Shown: piece after piece, positions 10,712 through 18,340 of the stretch | Layout: each line of letters opens with the position of its first letter | Position numbering within the stretch: the stretch's first letter is position 1 | Assembly: GCA_029262235.1 (NCBI GenBank) | Contig: JAJCZU010000004.1 | Location: 558,001 to 622,000 of the forward strand | DNA length: 64,000 bases | Source of the DNA: Candidatus Eiseniibacteriota bacterium | Lineage (GTDB): Bacteria; Orphanbacterota; Orphanbacteria; Orphanbacterales; Orphanbacteraceae | Reading direction: 5' to 3' | Translations under genes and position numbers: made by a program | Notes under the pieces: model-generated | Databases searched by the model: none | Told to the model about the DNA's origin: nothing | What the model saw: only the letters and a program-made list of their open reading frames with translations

Positions 10712-11185
10712 TTAGATCAGGTAGGAAGAAATGCGTTCGTAGATCGGCCGGGACGCAGGACCTGGCGGTGCTCGTTCTGCCGCGGCTTTTTCTGAAATCG
10801 TGTCGCAGGCGTTCTGATCGAGGTCGGCGACGAGGAATCGGTCGGAGGCATTCTCTTTGACCGTCGTCTTGGTCTGGGACGGCGCCACGGGGGTCAAATC
10901 GGAGGACTCGATCCCGAGGCGGCAGGCACTGGCGGCAATCGCCAGAACGGGAACGAAAGGATTGTCCCTTTCACTGAAGCCTGCCGCATGCCCGTCTTCC
11001 CGGCAGCAACCGTCCGCTGCGTCGACTTTCTCCGGTGCGGGTATCGTCGCGCAGCACGCCATCGCGCCGGGCGTATCGCAGAGGCAGATGGCCTGCGCAA
11101 TCGAAAGCTGGGATAGAACGAACACAAACACCAGCGCAAGCGAGATCGCGCGGGAGAGGATTCGATTGACGCGGCAGTAACTCAT
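10712..11185 (-). CDS. Small exported Cys-rich protein at the head of the copper operon
   Basis: A 157-residue protein with a clear signal peptide (basic n-region, hydrophobic core LALVFVFVLSQLSIAQA) and a Cys cluster just after the cleavage site (CLCDTPGAMACC...GCC) that looks metal-binding. The rest is low in secondary-structure signals. Small exported proteins of this layout (DUF2946-like) often precede bacterial copper-efflux genes, but I cannot confirm the family. It is the promoter-proximal gene of the operon, 147 bp upstream of the triple-motif protein, and faces away from the glycerophosphodiesterase gene. Function unknown; a periplasmic copper buffer is the simplest guess. Confidence 0.6.
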   Translation of the reverse strand: MSYCRVNRILSRAISLALVFVFVLSQLSIAQAICLCDTPGAMACCATIPAPEKVDAADGCCREDGHAAGFSERDNPFVPVLAIAASACRLGIESSDLTPVAPSQTKTTVKENASDRFLVADLDQNACDTISEKAAAERAPPGPASRPIYERISSYLI

Positions 11186-11197
11186 ATCACTACTATA

Positions 11198-11260
11198 CCA
11201 CTCAGTGGATGCGGGTTCCGATCAATCTCGGGGGCCCTCGTGACGATCTTATACAATGTA
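11198..11260. promoter_or_regulatory. Divergent intergenic region with two short palindromes before the copper operon
   Basis: The region between the copper operon (leftward) and the lipid operon (rightward) has two perfect short dyads: CCACTCAGTGG (11198-11208) and TACAATGTA (11252-11260). On the minus strand TATAAG (11248-11253) overlaps the second dyad and could be a -10 element, with a weak TTTCCG 17 bp upstream. A second TATAGT lies right beside the first dyad. TACA/TGTA half-sites are typical of CopY/BlaI-family repressors, though those usually have a 2-nt spacer. No copper regulator gene is nearby. This is inference from pattern only. Confidence 0.3.
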
Positions 11261-11337
11261 GCCCTTATTACGGAAATCGGCCATTTGCGGCGAACCATGA
11301 GCCTGCGGGCGCCGGTAGGAGCCCAGGGGAGCGGAAA

Positions 11338-12084
11338 GTGCCCGTGAAATCGAAAGCGGCGGACAGAGTCGTGGCGCACAGAGGGTATGCCGCCCTCCAT
11401 ACGGAAAATACGCTGGCCGCGTTCAATGGAGCCGCTCGGGCGGGATGCCGCTTCGTCGAGTGCGACCTCCAGCTGACAGCCGATCGTGTGCCCCTGCTCC
11501 TTCATGATGACTCCCTGGCCAGGACCTTCGCAATCGATCGTTCGGTCTTCGATGTGTCTGCAGGCGACTTGATCGACGGGGAAAACCGCGACGGCGCGCC
11601 GGGACCACCCACGCTCGCCGCATTTCTTGCCTGGCTGGCGTCCGAGCCCGGCGTGCAGGCCTTTCTCGAGCTCAAGGAAGAGAGCATCGCGCGATTCGGG
11701 CGGGAAGTGTTCGTCGCGGCCGTCCGTTCCGCGCTCCACAAGTTACGGAAAGCCGGCTCTTCGCCGCGAGTGGTCGTCATCTCGTTCGACTACGACATAC
11801 TGCTGCCGTTTCGTGACGCGGGCATTCCGATCGGCTGGGTTCTCCGCGAAAAAACGCACGACGCGCTTTCGGCTGCGCAGACCCTCGCGCCCGAGTGGCT
11901 CTTCTTCGACATCAGGAAAGCGGGCGCCGACACGCTGGAAGAGGGGCCGTGGAAATGGTGTCTCTATGAAGTAACGGGCGCCCGGGACGTGGAGCGCTTT
12001 CGCGATCGCGGGGACGTCTACTTCGAGACCATGCAGGTCGCGAAGCTGCGGGACGAACTGTGCGCGTGGGATGAACCCGCATGA
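11338..12084 (+). CDS. Glycerophosphodiester phosphodiesterase
   Basis: A 248-residue enzyme that hydrolyses glycerophosphodiesters to sn-glycerol-3-phosphate and an alcohol. The GDPD signature is clear near the N-terminus: AHRGY...ENTLAAF with the catalytic His, VECDLQLTAD with metal-ligand Glu/Asp, and LLLHDD with the second His; LELKEE follows. The start is a GTG at 11338, 6 bp after AGGGGAG; the frame is open further upstream but that part has no ribosome-binding site and is not GDPD-like. There is no signal peptide, so it acts in the cytoplasm. It overlaps the glpD-like gene by ATGA, matching a pathway in which the released glycerol-3-phosphate is oxidised next. Confidence 0.85.
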   Translation: MPVKSKAADRVVAHRGYAALHTENTLAAFNGAARAGCRFVECDLQLTADRVPLLLHDDSLARTFAIDRSVFDVSAGDLIDGENRDGAPGPPTLAAFLAWLASEPGVQAFLELKEESIARFGREVFVAAVRSALHKLRKAGSSPRVVVISFDYDILLPFRDAGIPIGWVLREKTHDALSAAQTLAPEWLFFDIRKAGADTLEEGPWKWCLYEVTGARDVERFRDRGDVYFETMQVAKLRDELCAWDEPA

Positions 12085-13277
12085 GGGACCGTTTCGATAT
12101 CGCGATCATCGGCGGAGGCATTCACGGGGCCGGCGTTGCGTTTCTGGCATCGGCGCGCGGATACGACGTGCTTCTTGTCGAAAAGGGCGCGCTCGCGGAC
12201 GGGACGTCGAGTCGATCGAGCAAGCTGATTCACGGCGGGCTTCGCTATCTCGAAACGATGCAGTTTTCGCTCGTTCGCGAAAGTCTCGCGGAGCGTGCGT
12301 GGCACCTGGAGCATGCTTCGTCGCTCGTGCGACTGCGTCCTTTCGTCATTCCCGTTTACCGCGGACAGCGCAGAGGATCCCTTACGATTCGTGCGGGGCT
12401 CACGCTGTATTCCCTGCTTGCCGGGCTCGCTCCCGAGTCACGGTTCCGCAGCTTCAGTCCGGCAGAGTGGGAGAACGAACCAGGCCTCGAAGTCGACGGT
12501 CTGCGCCGCGTGTTTCAGTACGCCGACGCGCAGACGGATGACGCCGCGCTGACACGGGCGGTGGCCGCGCGCGCAACAGAGTGGGGCGCCGGGATAAGGA
12601 CGCAGACTGAGTTCGTGGCGGCAACACGTGATGAAGAGAACGGGTGGGAAGTGACGCTTCGGGCGAAGGAAGATACGGAGCATCCCGCGCACGAGACGAG
12701 CGTTTTTGCGCGCGCGATCGTGAACGCCGCGGGGCCGTGGGTGAATATCGTGGCGGAGCGCATCGACCCGGCGCCGGCCATGCGCCCGATCGAACTCGTG
12801 CAGGGGGCCCACATCGTCGTTCCCGGTTCTCTCGGCGAGTCCATCTACTATCTCGAGGCGCCGTCCGACGGCCGGGCCGTGTTTGCGATGCCGTGGGGCG
12901 CGGATACGCTTGTCGGCACTACGGAAACGATCCACAGCGGTTCGCCCGACTCCGCCGCGCCGACGCCCGAGGAAGAGCAGTACCTGCTTTCGGTTTTTTC
13001 GCACTACTTTCCGGGCGCCGCAAACGGCGGTTCCCTGATGGTGCAACGTTCTTTCGCGGGCCTTCGCGTTCTGCCCGTATCGAGCAAATCGCCGTTTCGT
13101 CGCTCCCGTGAGACCGGCATCGACCTGGACGCGGCCGCCGGCGCTCCCCTGCTGGCCATCTACGGTGGTAAACTTACGACATGGCGTGCGACGGCAGCGC
13201 GCGTTCTGGATCGTCTGGTCGAAGCCGGGGCGCTCGCAGCGCGATCCCCGAGGCAGGCTGCCCCGTCTGTCGATTGA
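12081..13277 (+). CDS. glpD: FAD-dependent glycerol-3-phosphate dehydrogenase, short form
   Basis: A 398-residue flavoprotein that oxidises glycerol-3-phosphate to dihydroxyacetone phosphate. It has the Rossmann FAD motif IIGGGIHGAG at residues 8-17, the substrate-loop block SSRSSKLIHGGLRYLE, and NAAGPWVN. E. coli GlpD is about 500 residues; this protein ends after the LLAIYGGKLTTWRATA segment and so lacks the C-terminal helical domain of the full-length enzyme. Short forms of this kind exist, so this is not necessarily a truncation. Coupled by ATGA overlap to the phosphodiesterase. Confidence 0.85.
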   Translation: MRDRFDIAIIGGGIHGAGVAFLASARGYDVLLVEKGALADGTSSRSSKLIHGGLRYLETMQFSLVRESLAERAWHLEHASSLVRLRPFVIPVYRGQRRGSLTIRAGLTLYSLLAGLAPESRFRSFSPAEWENEPGLEVDGLRRVFQYADAQTDDAALTRAVAARATEWGAGIRTQTEFVAATRDEENGWEVTLRAKEDTEHPAHETSVFARAIVNAAGPWVNIVAERIDPAPAMRPIELVQGAHIVVPGSLGESIYYLEAPSDGRAVFAMPWGADTLVGTTETIHSGSPDSAAPTPEEEQYLLSVFSHYFPGAANGGSLMVQRSFAGLRVLPVSSKSPFRRSRETGIDLDAAAGAPLLAIYGGKLTTWRATAARVLDRLVEAGALAARSPRQAAPSVD

Positions 13278-13337
13278 CGAGCAGTGCCGCGGCCCGGGGC
13301 CGCCGTTTTCCTTTTCCCGCGAGCGGGGATTACTGAT

Positions 13338-14486
13338 ATGAAGCGTTCCACAAGCCAGACGGCAGGCGCCGCCCGCGCGGAAGCCGGGCAGGAGGGCAAT
13401 GCGCCGACCAGGGCATGGGGCCTCGGCGCGCTCGCTGTCGCGTGTACGCTGGTGGCGGGCTTCCTGCTGTGGAGGCTCGCCGGCGCCCCCGATTTCACGG
13501 CGATCCACCGTTCCTCCCTCGGCCTCGTCCTGAAGAAGTGGACGTACTATCCGGCGTACGCGCTTGTCGTCGACACGCTGGCGCGCCCGCTGTTCTGGGT
13601 ACTGTTCGGCGGCATCCTGGTGCTGGAGAAGTTGTTTCCAGCGCGAAGGGAACAGAAGCTCTTCAGCGTCAGCTTCGCGCAGGATCTCGTCTGGTTCTTT
13701 TTTTCGATGACAGTCGGCGTTGTTTTCATCGGCGCGTATGTGACGATTCTGCGCGATTTCTATGCGGATCATCTGACGTTTCTTACAGTCGAACCGATCC
13801 GCGCGCTTCCGGAATGGGCGCGTTTTGCGTGGGGCGTGCTGCTGACCGACTTCCTGCGCTGGCTTCACCACTGGGTGCGTCACAAGGTGCCCGTGTTCTG
13901 GCACTTTCACGCCGTACATCATTCGCAGAAGGAGCTGAACCTCTTTACTCAACTGCGCTATCACATACTCGAGTACATCATCGCGCATACGATCAGCACG
14001 ATTCCCCTGCTCATGCTGGCGGTCGACGTCCCGGTCATCGTCGCCTGGAATATCTTTCACATGTGGTTCGCGAGGTTTTACCATGCGAACATTCGCATGA
14101 ATCTCGGCCCGCTGCGCTACGTGCTCGTCACGCCCCAGTCGCACCGGATCCATCATTCGAACCTTGCCGAGCATCAAGACAAGAACTTCGGTGTGATGTT
14201 CAGCATATGGGACAGACTTCTGGGAACACAGATCGAAGACGCGGATCTCTATCCTGAAACGGGGATTCACGACCGGAGCTTCCCGCATGAGAAGACGGCG
14301 CGCGGCGTGGCGCTGATTACGACGCCGATCGCGCAGCATCTCTATCCGTTTCGTGCGATCTGGCGCGACTGGCGCGCGAAGCACGGGGGCGGAACGGATG
14401 CGGACGCGCCTGACAACGGCCAGACGGACGCCCCGGACCGCGGCCGCACGCACGCGTCTGACAACGACTCTACGGGCGCGTCTTGA
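13338..14486 (+). CDS. Membrane fatty-acid hydroxylase / sterol desaturase family protein
   Basis: A 382-residue di-iron membrane oxygenase. Several TM segments surround the diagnostic histidine boxes: HHWVRH, HFHAVHHS and HRIHHS, with an extra HMWFARFYHANIRMN segment. The ATG at 13338 follows a GGGG and excludes 18 non-conserved upstream residues. The last 30 residues are a degenerate, Asp-rich repeat (APDNGQTD / APDRGRTH / ASDNDSTG) encoded at about 14396-14482. The substrate is not visible. The superfamily includes sterol and fatty-acid hydroxylases as well as alkylglycerol monooxygenase, and the adjacent phosphodiesterase and GlpD make a glycerolipid or ether-lipid substrate attractive. 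Confidence 0.85.
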   Translation: MKRSTSQTAGAARAEAGQEGNAPTRAWGLGALAVACTLVAGFLLWRLAGAPDFTAIHRSSLGLVLKKWTYYPAYALVVDTLARPLFWVLFGGILVLEKLFPARREQKLFSVSFAQDLVWFFFSMTVGVVFIGAYVTILRDFYADHLTFLTVEPIRALPEWARFAWGVLLTDFLRWLHHWVRHKVPVFWHFHAVHHSQKELNLFTQLRYHILEYIIAHTISTIPLLMLAVDVPVIVAWNIFHMWFARFYHANIRMNLGPLRYVLVTPQSHRIHHSNLAEHQDKNFGVMFSIWDRLLGTQIEDADLYPETGIHDRSFPHEKTARGVALITTPIAQHLYPFRAIWRDWRAKHGGGTDADAPDNGQTDAPDRGRTHASDNDSTGAS

Positions 14487-15697
14487 TCGGGCTTCGTCGC
14501 TTTCTGCGTGAAAGGGAGCATCACCCCGAGTGGCTGCTCTATCTGATGGCGGCGGCGGTGCCGTTCAGTTTTTCCATCTGGCGCGCTCTCCTGAACAACT
14601 TCGCGGTGGAGGAAGCGGGCTTCACGGGAATCGAAATCGGCATTCTGCAGAGCGTCCGCGAAATCCCCGGGTTTCTCGCGTTCGGCGTCATCTTCGTCAT
14701 CCGCTATCTGCGCGAACAGACCGTTGCCCTGCTTTCTCTCGTCATTCTCGGATTCGGAGTGTGTATTACCGGTCTCTCGACCGAAGCCGCGTGGCTTTAT
14801 CTTACGACCGTAATCATGTCGATCGGGTTTCACTACTTCGAAGCGGTCAAGACGTCGCTGTTCATGCAGTGGGCGCCGAAAGAACAGGCGCCGGTCATCA
14901 TGGGCAAGATCGTGGCCGTGGGTTCGCTCTTTTCGATCGTGAGTTTCGGGATCGTCTGGCTTGCGTTCGAATGGCTGCAGATCTCGTTCAATCCCGTGTA
15001 CATACTGGGAGGCGGGCTCACGATCCTGATGGTCGTGCTGGCTCGCGCGCTTTATCCGTACTTCCCGCAGCACGTGAAGCAGAAGAACGAGATCGTCCTG
15101 AAGCGCGCGTACTGGCTCTATTACGCGCTCACGTTTCTTTCGGGCGCGCGGCGCCAGATCTTCGTCGTGTTCGCGGGGTTTCTGCTCGTGGAACGATTCG
15201 GTTTGTCTGTCGGCGCGATGTCACTGCTGTTCCTCGTGACGACGACGATCATGACCGTGCTGGCCCCGATGGCGGGACGATGGATCCGGGATCATGGCGA
15301 GCGCAACGCACTCGTTATCGAGTACGTCGGGCTCGTGATCGTGTTCACGGGATATGCGTTTGCGGGAAGCGTTGCTGTCGTGATCGGACTCTATCTGCTC
15401 GATAACCTGCTGTTTTCGCTGTCCACGTCCATCAAGACATACTTTCAGAAAATCGGGGAGCCTGACGATTTCGCGGCGACGGCGAGCGTCGGGTTCACGA
15501 TCAATCATATCGCGGCTGTCGGGATTCCTGTCGTGTTCGGCATGCTCTGGGCGCGCTCGCCTGCGCTGGTCTTTCAGATCGGCGCGGTGCTCGCGGCGCT
15601 CTCGCTCGTAATCTCGTGCCTCGTGCCGCGGCATCCCTCGCGAGAGAATCGGATTGCGCGGCCGTTTCAGGAGCGCGCGGCCGAATCACCCCTCTGA
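14483..15697 (+). CDS. MFS-family transporter
   Basis: A 404-residue inner-membrane protein with about 12 predicted TM segments and an MFS-like internal repeat: GILQSVREIPGFLAFGVIFV in the first half and MTVLAPMAGRWIRDHGERNA in the second, the latter carrying the loop 2-3/8-9 type charge motif. The start is TTG at 14483, overlapping the hydroxylase stop as TTGA. Substrate unknown; being last in the phosphodiesterase/GlpD/hydroxylase operon, it may move a glycerolipid-derived compound. Its 3' end overlaps the convergent glycosyltransferase gene by 12 bp. Confidence 0.8.
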   Translation: MIGLRRFLREREHHPEWLLYLMAAAVPFSFSIWRALLNNFAVEEAGFTGIEIGILQSVREIPGFLAFGVIFVIRYLREQTVALLSLVILGFGVCITGLSTEAAWLYLTTVIMSIGFHYFEAVKTSLFMQWAPKEQAPVIMGKIVAVGSLFSIVSFGIVWLAFEWLQISFNPVYILGGGLTILMVVLARALYPYFPQHVKQKNEIVLKRAYWLYYALTFLSGARRQIFVVFAGFLLVERFGLSVGAMSLLFLVTTTIMTVLAPMAGRWIRDHGERNALVIEYVGLVIVFTGYAFAGSVAVVIGLYLLDNLLFSLSTSIKTYFQKIGEPDDFAATASVGFTINHIAAVGIPVVFGMLWARSPALVFQIGAVLAALSLVISCLVPRHPSRENRIARPFQERAAESPL

Positions 15698-16609
15698 GCC
15701 GATGCCGGGCGGCATGGAGCGGTACTGGCGCATGAGTCCGCGCGTTCTTCCGAGTTCGATCCCGGCGTGAAGTTTCGCGCGGGGCGAAAGCGCCAGCGTA
15801 TAGCGAAACCACGCGATCACGACGGCGCGCGTCAGATAGCGAGGCGCGCCGAACCACGAAGCTCCCCCCGGGTGGCCGTTCTTCTGCGCTTCCATGCGTC
15901 CGGCCCGGAACGCGCGTCCGAAAAGCCACGGAGCACCGAGCTGCTCCTCACGAATCTGGTGTTCGACGCAGGCGCCCGGAAGATAGACGGGTTCGTGGCC
16001 CGCGTCTGCCAGGCGCGACGTGAACTCCGTTTCGCTCCCCATCACGTAATCGGTTCCGTTCGGCCCGAAAGCGGGGTCGAACGACCATCCCTCGCGAAAG
16101 AGTTTTGCGCGCACCATCATGTTCGGTCCCCATACCTGGGTTGCCCCGCACGGCCCTTCGTCCTGCGGCCAGTCGGCGACGACATACGCGGCGCGGTAGA
16201 ACGGGTGGGACGGATCGAGTACCGGTTTCCGGTCGCGCGGAAACGCCGGCAGGATACGGCCGCCGAACACGTCGTGACCGGGCCATCGGGCGGCGCCCGC
16301 GGTGAGTTCGCGTAGCCAGTCCGGCGAGGGAAGGATGTCGTCGTCCGTGAATACGAACCAGCGTCCGCTCGCTTCGGAGACGCCGCGGTTCAATGCGTTG
16401 TTTTTGCCCGGGGTCGTCTCACGGACGCAGCGCACGGGAATGCGGTCCGTGTACGAAGCGACGATCGCGTTCGTCTCTTCGTCGCCCGCGTTGTCGACCA
16501 CGATCACTTCCCACGCGAGCCCGCTCGCTTCGAGCGCGCCGAAGCGCGCGAGCATGGGGCCCAGCGTTTCCGGCCGTCGATGCGTCGCGAAAATGATCGA
16601 AAGTTCCAT
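15686..16609 (-). CDS. Family 2 glycosyltransferase
   Basis: A 307-residue GT-A fold transferase: LSIIFATHRRPETL at the N-terminus (nucleotide-sugar binding), VIVVDNAG, and FTDDDILPSPDWL, whose DDD corresponds to the DxD metal site. A later GSETEFTSRLADAG block resembles the ED acceptor-side motif. It is probably soluble or peripheral, since the only hydrophobic stretch near the end (AVVIAWFRYTLAL) is short. The ATG at 16609 has GGAG five bases upstream; an adjacent TTG would place it too close. Donor and acceptor cannot be told from sequence. Confidence 0.88.
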   Translation of the reverse strand: MELSIIFATHRRPETLGPMLARFGALEASGLAWEVIVVDNAGDEETNAIVASYTDRIPVRCVRETTPGKNNALNRGVSEASGRWFVFTDDDILPSPDWLRELTAGAARWPGHDVFGGRILPAFPRDRKPVLDPSHPFYRAAYVVADWPQDEGPCGATQVWGPNMMVRAKLFREGWSFDPAFGPNGTDYVMGSETEFTSRLADAGHEPVYLPGACVEHQIREEQLGAPWLFGRAFRAGRMEAQKNGHPGGASWFGAPRYLTRAVVIAWFRYTLALSPRAKLHAGIELGRTRGLMRQYRSMPPGIGSEG

Positions 16610-16714
16610 CAAAACTCCGTGATCGATCCCGTTCTGTCGTTCCTGCAGTCGTTCCTATAATAGTGGGCGGGGCGCTCATCGCCTCCCGAAATCATGACCG
16701 GCGCCGTTTTCTGT

Positions 16715-18220
16715 TCATGCGCCCTCGTCTTCGATGAACGCACCGATCACTTCCCCGAGTACGGCAATCCCTTCTCGTATCGTATCGACCTCGAGCGTCG
16801 CGATCCCGAGAAGAAGGCCGGCAGACGGTCTCGTCAGCAGTGTGTACGGCTGGTCTGGGAAGATCGAAATCCCCCGCTCCCAGATGGCGTTCGCGAGGGC
16901 CTCCACTCGTTCGGGCGACCATCCGCGCATGCGAAAGTGGACGTGAAGTCCCGCGTTCGAAGGGGAGAGGGCGAGGGGGAGGTCGCGAAACGCCAGCAGC
17001 GCCTCCCGGGCCGCCTCGCGCTTGGCGGCCAGGCGGCGGTTCAGGCGTCGCAGAAATGACTCCATCTCGCCCGAATCGAGAAACTGCGCGAGGACGTCGG
17101 TCTCGAGCGGCGCGCAGTAGTTCCCCATCGTCACGTCTTCCGCGCGAAAGATATCTTTGAGATGGGGAGGTACCACCAGATACGCGATCGCGGGATCGGG
17201 TGAGAAGAGCCGCGAGAAAGTGCCGACGTGCAGCACGAGACCGTCGTCGTCGAGCCCCTGCAGCGACTCGACCGGAGTTCCTTCGTAGCGGTATTCGTTG
17301 TTGTGGTCGAATTCGAGAACCCAGTAGCCGCGCTCCCTGGCGCGCTCGAGCAGTCTGAGCCTGCGGGCGAGCGGCATGTGCTGACCGGACGGCATCAGGA
17401 ACGACGGGTTCGTGGCAAGCAGCCGGGCGTGTTCGTCCTGTTCCGCGACCTGCGTGATCATGAGCCCGTCGCTGTCGGTCGGGACCGGAACGGGATCGCA
17501 TCCGTGCAGCCGGATGGCGTTCCGCAGCCCGTAGGAATGGGGATCTTCGAGAAGCACGCGTTCGCCAGGCTCGACGAGAACACGCAGCACCATCTGAAAC
17601 GCCTGCATGTACGTGCTGACCAGGACGACCTGTTCCGGTTCGCAGCGAACACCGCGCATGCGATGCAGATAGCGGGCGATCGACTCCTCGACTTCGCCGA
17701 ACGGGGGGCGGTCGAGCGCGTATGTGGCAGGCACCGTCTCGTAACGCACGGCGGCGCGCCGCAGGAACCGGTACCACTCACGCCGGGAGCGCGCGTCCGA
17801 AACCGAGGCGTTGTATTCGAAATCGTAGCGGATGTGCGATCGCGGGCGGCGGGCGAAGGGGGGGAGGGCGTCCGAGTACTGCAGGAGTCGCGCGCCGTGG
17901 GGGGCAGGATCGGGAAGGCGCACGCTAACCGGCCGATCCGGATTCACCCCGGCGAGTCCACGCCCTGAAGGAGCCAGCCCGCGCGGGATTCCCGGCTGGA
18001 CGCGGGTTCCCGAAGCGCCCCTTCCTTCGACATAGCCCTCTTCGTGCAAACGATCGTAGGCGCGCACGACGGTATTGCGCGCGACGCCCAGCTCCGCGGC
18101 CAGCGATCGGCTGGAATCGAGGCGTGCGCCCGGCGCCAGGCGGCCCGCCAGGATCATCTCACGCAGATACCGGTAGATCTGGTCGGCCAGCGGGCGTGAT
18201 CTGTCGAGTGGAATCAGCAT
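16715..18220 (-). CDS. MocR-type (GntR/aminotransferase fusion) regulator lacking the PLP lysine
   Basis: A 501-residue transcription factor. Residues 1-75 form a GntR winged helix (SRSLAAELGVARNTVVRAYDRL); the remainder is a type I aminotransferase-like effector domain. The usual GTFSK block that carries the PLP Schiff-base lysine reads GTFSRLFSPDPAIAY, with Arg 337 (codon CGG, bases 17210-17212) in place of Lys. The ExDYDSEFRY block reads EFDHNNEYRY and the PSHQ block reads NPSFLMPSG, so several cofactor-site positions differ. Covalent PLP binding is therefore unlikely; another ligand or a ligand-free mode is possible. The upstream region has direct repeats suitable for autoregulation, and the FG-GAP gene reads away from it. 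Confidence 0.85.
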   Translation of the reverse strand: MLIPLDRSRPLADQIYRYLREMILAGRLAPGARLDSSRSLAAELGVARNTVVRAYDRLHEEGYVEGRGASGTRVQPGIPRGLAPSGRGLAGVNPDRPVSVRLPDPAPHGARLLQYSDALPPFARRPRSHIRYDFEYNASVSDARSRREWYRFLRRAAVRYETVPATYALDRPPFGEVEESIARYLHRMRGVRCEPEQVVLVSTYMQAFQMVLRVLVEPGERVLLEDPHSYGLRNAIRLHGCDPVPVPTDSDGLMITQVAEQDEHARLLATNPSFLMPSGQHMPLARRLRLLERARERGYWVLEFDHNNEYRYEGTPVESLQGLDDDGLVLHVGTFSRLFSPDPAIAYLVVPPHLKDIFRAEDVTMGNYCAPLETDVLAQFLDSGEMESFLRRLNRRLAAKREAAREALLAFRDLPLALSPSNAGLHVHFRMRGWSPERVEALANAIWERGISIFPDQPYTLLTRPSAGLLLGIATLEVDTIREGIAVLGEVIGAFIEDEGA

Positions 18221-18266
18221 TTGGACCTATGATATTAGCAGGAATTGGATCTATCCGCGAGTCCAA
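18221..18266. promoter_or_regulatory. Direct-repeat operator candidate between the MocR gene and the FG-GAP gene
   Basis: Two near-identical decamers, TTGGACCTAT (18221-18230) and TTGGATCTAT (18245-18254), stand 24 bp apart in the same orientation, with an inverted TCCAA at 18262-18266. MocR proteins such as GabR and PdxR are known to bind spaced direct repeats as head-to-tail dimers. The repeats abut the MocR start codon, and a TAATAT lies between them on the minus strand (a possible -10 giving a very short leader), so binding would probably repress the regulator's own gene and might control the divergent gene. Confidence 0.5.
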
Positions 18267-18340
18267 ATCTACGGGATAATTCACCCAACGGACGTACAAC
18301 TACGATGCGGAACAAAGACTTAGACTGGGAGGATCCGCCG

